A DNA stretch of 25,209 nt from an uncultured Parasphingopyxis sp. (lineage in GTDB: Bacteria > Pseudomonadota > Alphaproteobacteria > Sphingomonadales > Sphingomonadaceae). The stretch lies in contig CAJQMX010000292.1 in the NCBI GenBank assembly GCA_905479515.1, forward strand, positions 1-25,209, in the 5' to 3' direction. The notes below the pieces were generated by a model, which worked only from the letters and a program-made list of their open reading frames with translations, had not been told where the DNA came from and did not search any database. Both the position numbers and the translations under genes were made by a program. This document shows, one piece after another, positions 1 through 8,120 of the stretch (positions are counted from its first letter, which is position 1; every line of letters begins with the position of its first letter).

Positions 1-305
1 CAGACGCGCCGGTCATGGGCATCACGCTCACGCGAGACATAGCCCGAGTTCTCGAGCTGGTCTATGAGTGCTCCAACTGATGGGCGCGCAATATCGAGCG
101 CTTCTGCAAGTGCAGTCTGCGTCGGACCATCCATTTTCAGAACATAAACAAGTACATGCCATTGCGATCGTGTCAGACCAATGGCTTCCATTTCATGATC
201 GAACGCTCCGCGCAAAAGGCGGGTGACCTCGCCAAGAAGGAAACTGAAATCAATCCTTGGATCCTCTTTGATATCTGTCCTGTGCGATCGTGTGGAAACC
301 GCCAT
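1..305 (-). CDS. MarR family transcriptional regulator, C-terminus outside window
   Basis: The first 101 codons of a winged-helix regulator read leftwards and run off the window edge without a stop. The ATG at 305 is preceded by a GGAG ribosome binding site six bases upstream. An N-terminal dimerisation helix (about residues 18-42) is followed by the recognition helix-turn-helix (about 62-90, with TQTALAEALDIARPSVGAL) and the beginning of the wing (ERDAHDRR, about 93-100), which matches the MarR DxRD-type wing. Family members are small dimeric DNA-binding repressors, often relieved by phenolic or lipophilic ligands and often controlling divergent efflux or detoxification genes. Here the gene is divergent from the hydrolase-efflux operon with only 76 bp between start codons, so control of that operon is a reasonable inference. 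The ligand cannot be told. Confidence 0.85.
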   Translation of the reverse strand, partial: MAVSTRSHRTDIKEDPRIDFSFLLGEVTRLLRGAFDHEMEAIGLTRSQWHVLVYVLKMDGPTQTALAEALDIARPSVGALIDQLENSGYVSRERDAHDRRV

Positions 306-381
306 CGAATTCTCCGTTTACAAAAACAGTAAGGTAACTTAACAATAGGAAACTTACAAATATCTAAAGTGGAGACACATA
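306..381. promoter_or_regulatory. Divergent promoter/operator region between MarR gene and efflux operon
   Basis: This AT-rich 76-bp spacer must hold both promoters. It contains the short dyad TAAG-N4-CTTA at 330-341 and a wider imperfect pair GTAAG (329-333) / CTTAC (353-357). These are candidate binding sites for the divergent MarR-type protein. The site assignment is inference from symmetry and position; no promoter hexamers are convincing enough to call. Confidence 0.45.
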
Positions 382-1251
382 TTGAGCAACAGTGATGGGT
401 ATCTTCACGCACATAGACTGAAACTGGCGCAGAGTTCGTTCGGTGATCCTGCCGCACCCCCGATAATTTTTGCGCATGGTGGAGGGCAAACCCGCCACGC
501 CTGGAGGGGCGCAGCCAAAGCGCTCGCATTTGAAGGGTATCGCTCAATTGCGTTGGATCTTCGCGGACATGGTGAAAGCGATTGGGCCGCTGACGGAGAT
601 TATTCGCTCGAAGCCATAGCGAGAGACCTTATTGAAGTTGGTGAACGCGTGGCAGGTGGGGGCGGGCGGCCGCACATCGTCGGTGCTTCGCTTGGAGGAC
701 TTGCCGCCATCGTTGCTGCGGGCGTGCTGTCAAGAAATGCATTTGCGTCTGTTACACTCGTCGACATTGCGCCGAATATGGACGCCGCCGGTGTGGCCAA
801 GGTTGTCGAGTTTATGGGCGCTCACATTGAAGAAGGCTTTGACTCGCTGGAGCAGGCCGCCGATGTGATTGCCACCTATTTACCGCATCGTCCCCGGCCG
901 AAAGATATGGAAGGGCTGCGCAAGAATTTGCGGCAAGATAATGACGGTCGCTGGCGATGGCACTGGGACCCCGCCTTCATCACCGGCGTAATGCGGCGCT
1001 CTGCTATTGCCCGCACAGGTGATTTGGAGCAAGCGGTACGAGACATTCGCGTACCGCTTCATCTCATTCGTGGCCGCATGAGCGAGTTGGTTTCGGAAGA
1101 CTCGGTCACGGCATTTCGATCACTGGCTCCGCAAGCTCACTTCACCGACGTTGCCGGAGCGCGACACATGGTGGCGGGAGACCGGAATGATGTGTTTACC
1201 GAAGCTGTTGCGTCCTTCCTGCGTCAGATACGAGAGGAAACCCCTGCATGA
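382..1251 (+). CDS. Alpha/beta hydrolase
   Basis: This 289-residue serine hydrolase of the alpha/beta fold starts at TTG 382, chosen because GGAG lies seven bases upstream and no better start exists in frame. The oxyanion-loop motif AHGGG is at 31-35, RGHGESD at 61-67, the nucleophile elbow GASLG has Ser103, and the likely catalytic His262 is in GARHM. Where related hydrolases usually carry an acidic residue in a GRxSDxVS-type segment, this protein reads GRMSELVS, so Glu235 may act as the acid or the acid may lie elsewhere. The substrate is unknown; esters, lactones or C-C bonds are all possible. The stop overlaps the next start by four bases (ATGA), so it heads a coupled operon with a thioesterase and an RND efflux system. 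No signal peptide is seen, so it is probably cytoplasmic. Confidence 0.85.
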   Translation: MSNSDGYLHAHRLKLAQSSFGDPAAPPIIFAHGGGQTRHAWRGAAKALAFEGYRSIALDLRGHGESDWAADGDYSLEAIARDLIEVGERVAGGGGRPHIVGASLGGLAAIVAAGVLSRNAFASVTLVDIAPNMDAAGVAKVVEFMGAHIEEGFDSLEQAADVIATYLPHRPRPKDMEGLRKNLRQDNDGRWRWHWDPAFITGVMRRSAIARTGDLEQAVRDIRVPLHLIRGRMSELVSEDSVTAFRSLAPQAHFTDVAGARHMVAGDRNDVFTEAVASFLRQIREETPA

Positions 1252-1667
1252 ATGCCTCATCGCTTACTCTCGACCAGGTGCAGACTGCGCTTGATGCGGC
1301 TCCGTTTCACCGTTGGCTTGGACTCAACGCCGTAAGTCTGGACACCGGAACGATCATGCTGGAAATGCCTTGGCGGGACGAAGTTGTCTCCAATCCACGC
1401 ACACAATCTGCGCACGGCGGTGTTCTCGCTGCGCTCATCGATCTGACGGGCTTTTATGCCTTGCTGGCCGCAGGAAATATGCCAATCGCGACCGCAGACT
1501 TGAGGGTTGATTTTCACAAGCCTGCAACACCTGGAACACTTATTGCGACGGGAAAGATTGTCCGTCTGGGCTCGACACTCTCAGTCGCCGAAGCCTCGGT
1601 TATGAACGCAGACGGAGCCCTGCTTTCGAGCGGACGCGGTGCTTATCAGATGCCAAGGCGTTCATGA
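1248..1667 (+). CDS. PaaI-type hotdog-fold thioesterase
   Basis: This 139-residue single-domain hotdog protein probably hydrolyses acyl- or aryl-CoA thioesters. The family signature HGGVLAALID lies at 56-65 (His56-Gly57-Gly58 and Asp65), followed by the typical strand ADLRVDFHKPA at 83-93. Length matches the PaaI/YdiI group. The ATG at 1248 overlaps the stop of the hydrolase gene, and its own stop overlaps the next start, again as ATGA, so all are likely translated from one message by reinitiation. Its presence between a hydrolase and an efflux pump suggests removal of CoA from a dead-end or toxic acid before export. That role is inference; the substrate cannot be read from sequence. Confidence 0.85.
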   Translation: MNASSLTLDQVQTALDAAPFHRWLGLNAVSLDTGTIMLEMPWRDEVVSNPRTQSAHGGVLAALIDLTGFYALLAAGNMPIATADLRVDFHKPATPGTLIATGKIVRLGSTLSVAEASVMNADGALLSSGRGAYQMPRRS

Positions 1668-2782
1668 TGATCCGTCCGGTGATTGCGCTCTGCTTTATGC
1701 CTGTTCTGCTCCTGGGTTGCCGAGAGACGGAGCCTGAAGTCCAGGTTGCCGCGCCGGCAGACGATTTGATGTCTGAAGCCGAGACGGCGCTCGTTTTGGT
1801 TGAAACTGTATCCGCAGAAACGACCATGTTGGTCGAACCTCTGATAGCTTCTGGGACGATTGCTGCCAAACAGACCAGCGATATTGGCGCGTTGGCAGAA
1901 GGGGTCGTCGACCGAATCTTCGTGCGTGTCGGAGACCGCGTCAGTAAGGGCGATCTGCTTTTTCGCACGCGTCAAGTTGATTTTGAACGGAGGCTTGTCG
2001 AGGCTGAAGCTATGCAAGATGTTGCTGCGGCTGAAGTTGACCGCGCCCAAACGCTCGTGAACCGGTACGCGCCGCTCGCTCCCGAAGGTGTGGTTGCCGA
2101 GGTGGTCTTTGATGACGCCAAAACCGGACTATTAGTGGCGAAAGCCAATTTGCGTCTCAGGCAGACGGAAGTGGAAACCGCAAACCAAATGCTCACAGAT
2201 ACGATCGTGCGGGCGCCGTTTGATGGCTCCATAACAGCGCGGTATATTGATGAAGGCGTCTTCATGGCGAACAGATTTTCCGGAATGGGAAATTCTGCCG
2301 TGGTTCAAGTGCAAGAATGCAGGATCGCGGCAGGGATATTGTTTGCGCCTGAGGCTGAACTCACGCGTTTGCGGCTCGGCTTGACGGGTCGTCTTTTTGT
2401 CGATGGCCGGAGTGATCCGATAGAGTCAGAGATTGTTATTCTGAACGACCGCGTGGACCCAACGTCGCGCATGATTGAATTTCGCATGGCGTTCGTGAAC
2501 CCTGATTGCGGTGTCAAGGCCGGGCAATCGGTGCGCGCAGAAGTGGATGTCGATCCGCGATCAGCCACAGTCCTGCCACGGTCAGCAGTCCATGGCACAG
2601 GCGATGCGCGCTACGTATACATCGCCGCAGACACTCAGGTGCACCGACGCCCTGTCAAAGTATCCGATATCGACGCGGATCGTGTTGAAATTATGGGTGG
2701 ACTGACGGACGAAGACAAGGTGATCGTGACCGCGTCCGGGCCACTTTACGATGGTGCGAAGATTGAGCCTTCATCCTCATGA
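1664..2782 (+). CDS. RND efflux membrane-fusion (HlyD/AcrA-type) lipoprotein
   Basis: This 372-residue periplasmic adaptor links an inner-membrane RND pump to an outer-membrane channel. An N-terminal signal segment ends in the lipobox LLGC, so Cys19 is the probable lipidated residue. The first lipoyl half is at about 78-101 (GVVDRIFVRVGDRVSKGDLL), an alpha-hairpin at about 103-178, the second lipoyl half at about 180-202 (TIVRAPFDGSITARYIDEG), then beta-barrel and membrane-proximal domains to the C-terminus. The start overlaps the thioesterase stop as ATGA; a second ATG follows immediately at 1667. The pump gene follows with the same overlap. No outer-membrane factor is encoded here, so a TolC-like protein elsewhere must complete the complex. 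Confidence 0.9.
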   Translation: MMIRPVIALCFMPVLLLGCRETEPEVQVAAPADDLMSEAETALVLVETVSAETTMLVEPLIASGTIAAKQTSDIGALAEGVVDRIFVRVGDRVSKGDLLFRTRQVDFERRLVEAEAMQDVAAAEVDRAQTLVNRYAPLAPEGVVAEVVFDDAKTGLLVAKANLRLRQTEVETANQMLTDTIVRAPFDGSITARYIDEGVFMANRFSGMGNSAVVQVQECRIAAGILFAPEAELTRLRLGLTGRLFVDGRSDPIESEIVILNDRVDPTSRMIEFRMAFVNPDCGVKAGQSVRAEVDVDPRSATVLPRSAVHGTGDARYVYIAADTQVHRRPVKVSDIDADRVEIMGGLTDEDKVIVTASGPLYDGAKIEPSSS

Positions 2783-5700
2783 TGTGGCTGGTTGATCTAT
2801 CGATCCGTCGCGCCGTATTCGCCGTAATGATCATCGCATCATTAGTTGGTCTTGGCTATATGTCGATAGGGCGCCTGGGCGTTGACTTGTTCCCCGATGT
2901 AGAATTTCCTTATGTGAATGTGACGGCCGTGTTGGACGGCGCATCTCCGGAAACCATGGAGTCGGAAGTCACCGACATTCTGGAAGAGTATATCAATACA
3001 ATCGATGGAATAGAGACGCTGCAATCCTTTTCGAGTGAAGGGCGCACGCAAATTCTAATCGAGTTCGATTTAAGTTCGGACGCCCGCGAAAAAGTTCAGG
3101 ATGTGCGAGACAAGGTGCAGCTTGCCCTGGCAGAGTTGCCACCGGATATGGACCCGCCAATCGTGGACAAGGTCGACCCGGATGCGGCACCGATCATTTC
3201 CGTTATGATTGCAGGCGATATACCGATTGCTGAGCTGACGGCCTTTGCAGACGATGTCGCCAAGGAACGTCTTCAACGCCTCGATGGTGTGGGCGCTGTG
3301 AATTTGGTGGGAGGTCGTGAACGCGCCGTGCGCATCTGGCTCGACAATGAACGCCTGCGCGCCTTTGGTGTCACTGCCGACGATGTGAGTCAAGCAATAC
3401 AAAGCGAGCACGCTGAGCTTCCCGGTGGGCGGCTGGAAACCGCTGCTGGCACGCGAGAATTTGGTGTCAAAACCGTCGCCGAAGTTACCCATGCAACCGG
3501 CTTCATGGATTTGCCTGTCGCGTACCGCGAAAACGGCGTCACAATCCGAATTTCCGACGTGGCACGCGTTGAGGATGGGCTTGAGGATGAGCGCTCTGCA
3601 GCGATGCTCAATGGCAGACGAGGTATCTCACTTGATATCAGGAAGCAGTCAGGTCGAAATACTGTGGAGGTCGCGCACAATGTGAAGGCCGCCACAGAAG
3701 AATTGCGTGAGCTTGCGCCCGCCGGTGTGACCATTATCGCGACACGAGACGTGTCGAAGTTCATTGAGAGTTCAATCGAGGATGTGGCCCATGACGTGGT
3801 GATCGCGATTGGGCTCGTTGTTGCAGTGACTTTTATTTTCCTCCTTAAAGTCAGAGCGACCATCATTGTTGCCATGGCGATCCCGACATCCCTCGTGGCG
3901 ACCTTTTTTGGTTTTTACCTCCTCGGCTTCACAATCAATGTCCTGACCCTTCTGGCGCTCACGGTTGCGATTGGGTTGCTCGTTGATGACGCCATCGTTG
4001 TTGTCGAAGCGATCATGAAAGAACTTGAAAAGGGAAAGTCGCCTCATCAAGCTGCGCTGGACGGCACACGCAAAGTGGGACTTGCTGTATTTGCAGGCAC
4101 TGCCGCCACGCTTGCTGTTTTTGTTCCGATTGCTTTCATGGATGGCATCGTCGGACGTTTCTTCTACCAATATGGACTGGCAATCGTACTTTCGGTGTCG
4201 GTCTCTTTGCTTGTTGCGTTGACACTTACGCCGATGCTTGCATCGCGCATCCTCGCATCGGGTCGCGTTTCGCCATTATTTCGACCTCTGGAAGCCTTTT
4301 GGGACAGCGTTGACCGGGCGTATGCGGGGCTCGTCAAGCTCGCGGTCCGATTGCGCATTATTGTCATTTTTATCGCGGTCGCCTCAGTTGTTGCCGGTGC
4401 CTGGTACGCCGCTCGCGTACCTTCAGGCTTCACGTCGCGCGCAGACAGAAGTGAGTTTCAGGGTTCAATTGAGCTGCCACTTGGCACTGGAATGGTTGCC
4501 GCGCTCGACGCAGCACAAAAGAGCGATGCTGAACTCCGCAAGATCGAAGATATTGAAGATGTGTTCATATCTGTCGGATCCGGCGCGCAAGCCGACATTC
4601 ATGTCCTTGAGTTATACGCATCTTTGACCCCGAAACAGGCCCGCCAAACCGGTCAGTTCGAAATCATGGATAAAGCCCGCAAGGCCATCCGAATAGCATC
4701 GCCCGAGGCGGTCAAAATATCCGTTCTTGAAGTCCCGTGGGTCGGCGGGACGACGTCCGGCAGTTCGGATATCGACTTGTTGTTGAGAGGATCCGATCTC
4801 AACTCCCTTGCGCAATATGCCGATAGTCTTGTGCGCGAGATGCGCGCCAACCCCAATTTTGCCGATGTAAGAACAAGCTTTGAGAGCGGTCGGCCGGAAG
4901 CACAAATCCTGTTTGATCGACGGAGAGCCGGGGATCAGGGTATCTCCGCTCGTGCGCTGGCAGAGACAGCCCGAATTGCCCTTGGCGGACTTGATGCAGG
5001 CACTTTTGAAGCGGACGGAAAGCGTTATGACGTGCGGTTGCGGCTGGAGGAGGATCAGCGGGAAAGCGTGCAGGACTTTAGCCGAATACAAGTGCGCGGC
5101 GCTGATGGGCGCCTTGTTGATATCGGTGCCGTATCACGCGTTCAGTTCGCTTCCGGTCCTTCGCAAATCGATCGATCAGACCGAGCCCGGAAGATTTCAG
5201 TGCTGGCGAGTTCTGCAACAGGTGTTTCACTGGGGGAGGCGACAGACACGCTGCTGGAGCTACTTGAAGCCAACCCGCCGCCCGTAGAGGTTGCCTACTC
5301 GATGGGCGGCATGGCGGAACGTATGCAAGAAACTGCTGGCGCGATCGGGTTCGCATTGTTGCTCGCCTTGATTGCGCTCTACATGGTACTAGCCAGCCAG
5401 TTCAATTCCTTCGTTCAGCCGCTTGTGATCATGGTGACGGCACCCCTCAGTTTTTCGGGGGCATTCGCAGGGCTCTATTACTTTGGACTGGAGTCCTCCC
5501 TGTTCGCACAAATTGGTCTCATTGGATTGATGGGGATCGTCATGAAGAATGGCATTCTGCTCGTCGACCGGGCAAACCAGTTGATAGCGGAAGGCATGAC
5601 AGAAAGAGACGCGATCCTTCAGGCGTGCCCTGAACGTCTGCGCCCCGTCCTCATGACAGCCTTGTCGGCAATTTTTGGCATGGTGCCCGTCGCATTGGCG

Positions 5701-5922
5701 ACGTCTGATGGAGCGGAATGGCGGAACGCCCTCGGCGCACTCCTTATTGGTGGGTTGACCTCTTCAACGATCCTGACGCTAGTCGTAGTGCCTGCGGTTT
5801 TTATGATCCCCGGTGATGTTGTAAACTTTTACCGAGTGCTTAAGCGTCTAATCCTTTGGCCATTCAGGCGATCGAAACGTGGCGACGACGCTGCGCAGAA
5901 TGTAGCTATTGCTCATTCCTGA
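2779..5922 (+). CDS. RND superfamily efflux transporter (AcrB/HAE1-like)
   Basis: This 1047-residue proton-driven inner-membrane pump has a length normal for the family. TM1 is at about 12-30, followed by the porter-domain signature GVDLFPDVEFPYVNVTAVLDG at 34-54. The second membrane bundle begins near 340, and the paired Asp403-Asp404 of TM4 (GLLVDDAIVVVE) and Lys923 of TM10 (GIVMKNGILLVD) form the expected proton relay. The second half repeats the architecture, as is usual. It is the last gene of the four-gene operon and overlaps the adaptor gene by four bases. The substrate is unknown; the accompanying hydrolase and thioesterase point towards organic acids, esters or aromatics. No clear intrinsic terminator follows the stop. 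Confidence 0.92.
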   Translation: MMWLVDLSIRRAVFAVMIIASLVGLGYMSIGRLGVDLFPDVEFPYVNVTAVLDGASPETMESEVTDILEEYINTIDGIETLQSFSSEGRTQILIEFDLSSDAREKVQDVRDKVQLALAELPPDMDPPIVDKVDPDAAPIISVMIAGDIPIAELTAFADDVAKERLQRLDGVGAVNLVGGRERAVRIWLDNERLRAFGVTADDVSQAIQSEHAELPGGRLETAAGTREFGVKTVAEVTHATGFMDLPVAYRENGVTIRISDVARVEDGLEDERSAAMLNGRRGISLDIRKQSGRNTVEVAHNVKAATEELRELAPAGVTIIATRDVSKFIESSIEDVAHDVVIAIGLVVAVTFIFLLKVRATIIVAMAIPTSLVATFFGFYLLGFTINVLTLLALTVAIGLLVDDAIVVVEAIMKELEKGKSPHQAALDGTRKVGLAVFAGTAATLAVFVPIAFMDGIVGRFFYQYGLAIVLSVSVSLLVALTLTPMLASRILASGRVSPLFRPLEAFWDSVDRAYAGLVKLAVRLRIIVIFIAVASVVAGAWYAARVPSGFTSRADRSEFQGSIELPLGTGMVAALDAAQKSDAELRKIEDIEDVFISVGSGAQADIHVLELYASLTPKQARQTGQFEIMDKARKAIRIASPEAVKISVLEVPWVGGTTSGSSDIDLLLRGSDLNSLAQYADSLVREMRANPNFADVRTSFESGRPEAQILFDRRRAGDQGISARALAETARIALGGLDAGTFEADGKRYDVRLRLEEDQRESVQDFSRIQVRGADGRLVDIGAVSRVQFASGPSQIDRSDRARKISVLASSATGVSLGEATDTLLELLEANPPPVEVAYSMGGMAERMQETAGAIGFALLLALIALYMVLASQFNSFVQPLVIMVTAPLSFSGAFAGLYYFGLESSLFAQIGLIGLMGIVMKNGILLVDRANQLIAEGMTERDAILQACPERLRPVLMTALSAIFGMVPVALATSDGAEWRNALGALLIGGLTSSTILTLVVVPAVFMIPGDVVNFYRVLKRLILWPFRRSKRGDDAAQNVAIAHS

Positions 5923-5925
5923 TAA

Positions 5926-6177
5926 TCAAAATTGCTTTGTCGATGTCAGTTTGCTCGGTTTAGGCCGTTGCGCACGGATCCAGGCAATAGCGTCCGCATT
6001 GGTGGCGCAATGGTAAGCGTCTTGGATGGGTTTAAGGTCGGTCGGATCGGTACTGTCATGTGTAGACGGCCCGGGTTCTGCGAGCGCAAAGCTTGAGGGA
6101 CGTTGATCTGACGGGATGCGGTCATGTGTCCAGCCTTTTGGCGCGGCGTATGCGACCGCTGGCCCTGATGAAGTCCG
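5926..6177 (-). pseudogene. Possible 3' remnant of an unidentified gene cut by IS630 element
   Basis: An open frame of 83 codons ends in TGA at 5926-5928 and has no start codon of its own. It is open right up to the point where the IS630 left end begins (TA at 6179-6180), which fits a gene whose 5' part was lost to the insertion. The translated tail includes DAYHCATNADAIAWIRAQRP near its C-terminus. I do not recognise a family. In GC-rich DNA an 83-codon open frame can arise by chance, so the call is weak. The 320-bp stretch between the pump gene and the transposase holds nothing else that I can support. Confidence 0.25.
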
Positions 6178-6180
6178 CTA

Positions 6181-7107
6181 GGGCGTTTTCCGAGCGACCT
6201 GAATCATTAGGGATTCCCAAGGCAGGCGGATTCTGATTCACCATGGGGGCTGGTGAAGGAGGTCAGCCTGTCATGGGGAAGCCGCTTTCGATTGATCTGA
6301 GAGTTCGGGCGTTGGCTGCGGTCGATGCCGGATTGAGCCGCCGGGCTGCGGCAGAACGCTTTGGCGTGAGCGCATCGAGCGTCATCCGCTGGGACCAAGC
6401 CCGGCGCGAGCGCGGCGATCCAGGCCCCAAATCCCAGGGCGGCGACCGCACGTCACACAGGATCGAAAAGCATGCCGATTTCATCTTCGCGCTGTTGGAG
6501 GAGCGTGGCGACATCACACTTGAAGAGATACGCACCGCCCTGTCGGCGCGCGGCTTTCATACGGCGATCTCGACAATCTGGCGGTTCTTCGATCGCCACG
6601 CCGTCACGCGTAAAAAAAGACCGGCCATGCGAGCGAACAGGACCGCCCGGACGTCCTGATCCGGCGCGAGGCGTGGTTCGAAGCCCAGCCCGTTCTTGAT
6701 CCGGACCGCCTGGTGTTCGTCGATGAAACCTGGGCCTCAACGAACATGGCACGCACCCATGGCCGCTGCCGGCGTGGCGAGCGGCTGCGCATGAGCGTGC
6801 CATTCGGGCACTGGAAGACCTCGACGCTGGTGGCAGGCCTTCGCACCAGCGGGATGGTCGCGCCCTGCGTTTTCGACGGGCCCATCAATGGCGAGGCCTT
6901 CACCGCGTGGGTCGAGCAGTTCCTCGCGCCGGCCCTCAAGCTCGGCGACACAGTGATTCTGGACAATCTCTCAAGCCATAAGGGGACGAAAGCACGTGAA
7001 CTGATCAAGGCTGTAGGGGCCGAACTCGTGTTTCTGCCGCCCTACAGCCCCGACTTCAACCCGATCGAAAAGGCCTTCGCCAAGCTGAAGGCCCTCTTGA
7101 GAAAGGC
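6181..7107 (+). mobile_element. IS630-family element, right end missing
   Basis: The left end probably starts at 6181 directly after a TA dinucleotide (6179-6180), the target of this family, and continues GGGCGTTTTCCGAG. The transposase starts about 90 bp inside. The right end, including the last part of the transposase gene, is replaced from 7108 on by an IS481-like element. The sequence after that second element does not resume the IS630 gene, so the insertion was accompanied or followed by deletion. The exact left boundary is inferred from the TA and was not checked by alignment. Confidence 0.6.
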
Positions 7108-7114
7108 TGTTTAG
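6273..7114 (+). pseudogene. IS630 transposase in two frames, C-terminus lost
   Basis: The first frame starts at ATG 6273, with GGAGG about ten bases upstream. It encodes the helix-turn-helix part (RRAAAERFGVSASSVIRWD) and closes with TGA at about 6657-6659. The catalytic part continues in the -1 frame, joined at seven A residues (6612-6618) to read KKKTGHASEQDRPD, then FVDETWASTNM (first Asp), VILDNLSSHKG (second Asp) and PYSPDFNPIEKAFAKLK (Glu). The three DDE residues are thus all present. The frame ends early: from residue RKAV the stop TAG belongs to the left end of the inserted IS481-like element. About 40 C-terminal residues expected for the family are missing, so the enzyme is probably inactive. 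Confidence 0.8.
6612..6619 (+). other. Candidate -1 frameshift site (A7G) in IS630 transposase
   Basis: Seven A residues followed by G occur exactly where the helix-turn-helix frame must pass to the catalytic frame. The zero frame reads AAA AAA AGA. A one-base backward slip on the second lysine codon gives AAA AAA AAG ACC and restores the family sequence. Programmed frameshifting on A-runs is known in several IS families. A simple inactivating indel cannot be excluded. Confidence 0.5.
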
Positions 7115-7130
7115 TCCCGCAGAGTGGTGG
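7108..7130 (+). repeat. Left terminal inverted repeat of IS481-like element
   Basis: This 23-bp arm pairs with 8093-8115 with four mismatches. It also supplies the TAG codon that closes the truncated IS630 reading frame at 7112-7114. Confidence 0.75.
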
Positions 7131-7169
7131 AATCACGTTATGCAGTGATCCGTCATGGAGGAAAACGCC

Positions 7170-8120
7170 ATGGGACAAATTTTACATGAATGCGCCACGA
7201 CCACGCACGCCATCCGAGCGGCAATACAGCGATCGAAAGCTTCGGTCGCGGATTTAGCGGGGCAATACGGGATCAATCAAAAGACGGTTCGAAAGTGGCG
7301 GGCGCGCACGAGCGTCAAGGACATGCCGATGGGGCCGAAAGAGGCGCGCTCCACGGTTTTGTCCCCGGAGGAGGAAGCAGTGTGCGTCGCCTTTCGAAAG
7401 CATACGCTCTTGCCGCTGGATGACTGCCTCTACGCCCTGCAGGACAGCATTCCCCACCTGACCCGGTCAAGCCTGCACCGGTTGTTCCAGCGCCATGATA
7501 TTTCCCGGTTGCCGGACATGAAGGGGCAAGCGTCTCCAAAGAAGAAGTTCAAATCATATCCGATAGGCTACTTTCACATCGATATCGCCGAAGCGCGCAC
7601 GGAGGACGGTAAGCTTTACATGTTCGTCGCCATCGACCGCACATCGAAATTTGTTTTCGTCGAGCTTTACGAGAAGGCCGGCAAGATCAACGCCGCGAAG
7701 TTCCTGCGCCATCTGATCAAGGCGTGCCCCTACAAGATCCATACGATCCCGACCGACAACGGCGTTCAGTTCACCGAAAGAAAGGCAAACAGCATGGCGC
7801 GCGAACACATCTTCGACCGCATCTGCCGTGAGAACGGCATCGAACACCGGCTGACAAAGGTCAATCACCCATGGACCAACGGCCAGGTCGAACGCATGAA
7901 CCGAACGCTGAAAGAGGCAAGCGTCAAACGCTATCACTACTCATAGCACAGCCAGTTGCGCGAGCACATCCAGACTTTCGTCAACGCCTACAACTTCGCC
8001 AAGCGGCTGAAGACCCTCAGGGGCCTCACCGTCTTTGAGTACGTCAACAAATGCTGGACTGAAGCACCAAAACGCTTCATCAAAAATCCAAGCCATCACT
8101 TCCCGGGACTAAACACCTAG
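7170..8120 (+). pseudogene. IS481-like DDE transposase with internal amber stop
   Basis: ATG 7170 is preferred over ATG 7155 because GGAGG lies just upstream of it. The product has an N-terminal helix-turn-helix (SVADLAGQYGINQKTVRKW, about 25-43) and an rve-type integrase core with YFHIDIAEA (first Asp), IPTDNGVQF (second Asp) and NHPWTNGQVERMNRTLKEA (Glu). The reading frame is broken by a TAG at 7944-7946 (codon 259), after which the same frame continues with QLREHIQTFVNAYNFAKRLK to PGLNT and a TAG at 8118-8120. Full length would be 316 residues, normal for the group. The stop falls after the catalytic Glu and removes the last 58 residues, so activity is doubtful. Confidence 0.8.
8093..8115 (-). 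repeat. Right terminal inverted repeat of IS481-like element
   Basis: This is the reverse-complement partner of 7108-7130. It lies inside the last codons of the transposase frame, so the stop TAG (8118-8120) is three bases beyond the element end. Confidence 0.75.

Larger units (their letters stand above)
7108..8115 (+). mobile_element. IS481-like insertion sequence with complete terminal inverted repeats
   Basis: The element begins TGTTTAGTCCCG (7108 onward) and ends CGGGACTAAACA (to 8115). The two terminal inverted repeats match at 19 of 23 positions (7108-7130 against 8115-8093), and the ends are 5'-TG...CA-3'. Total length is 1008 bp. It is inserted in the IS630 transposase gene. No convincing target duplication is visible, because the left flank is IS630 sequence and the right flank is not. 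Its transposase gene carries a premature stop. Confidence 0.75.

Noticed and set aside
173..547. 124-codon minus-strand frame across the start of the hydrolase gene
   Set aside because: It overlaps both the MarR gene in another frame and the hydrolase start, has no family features and no ribosome binding site.
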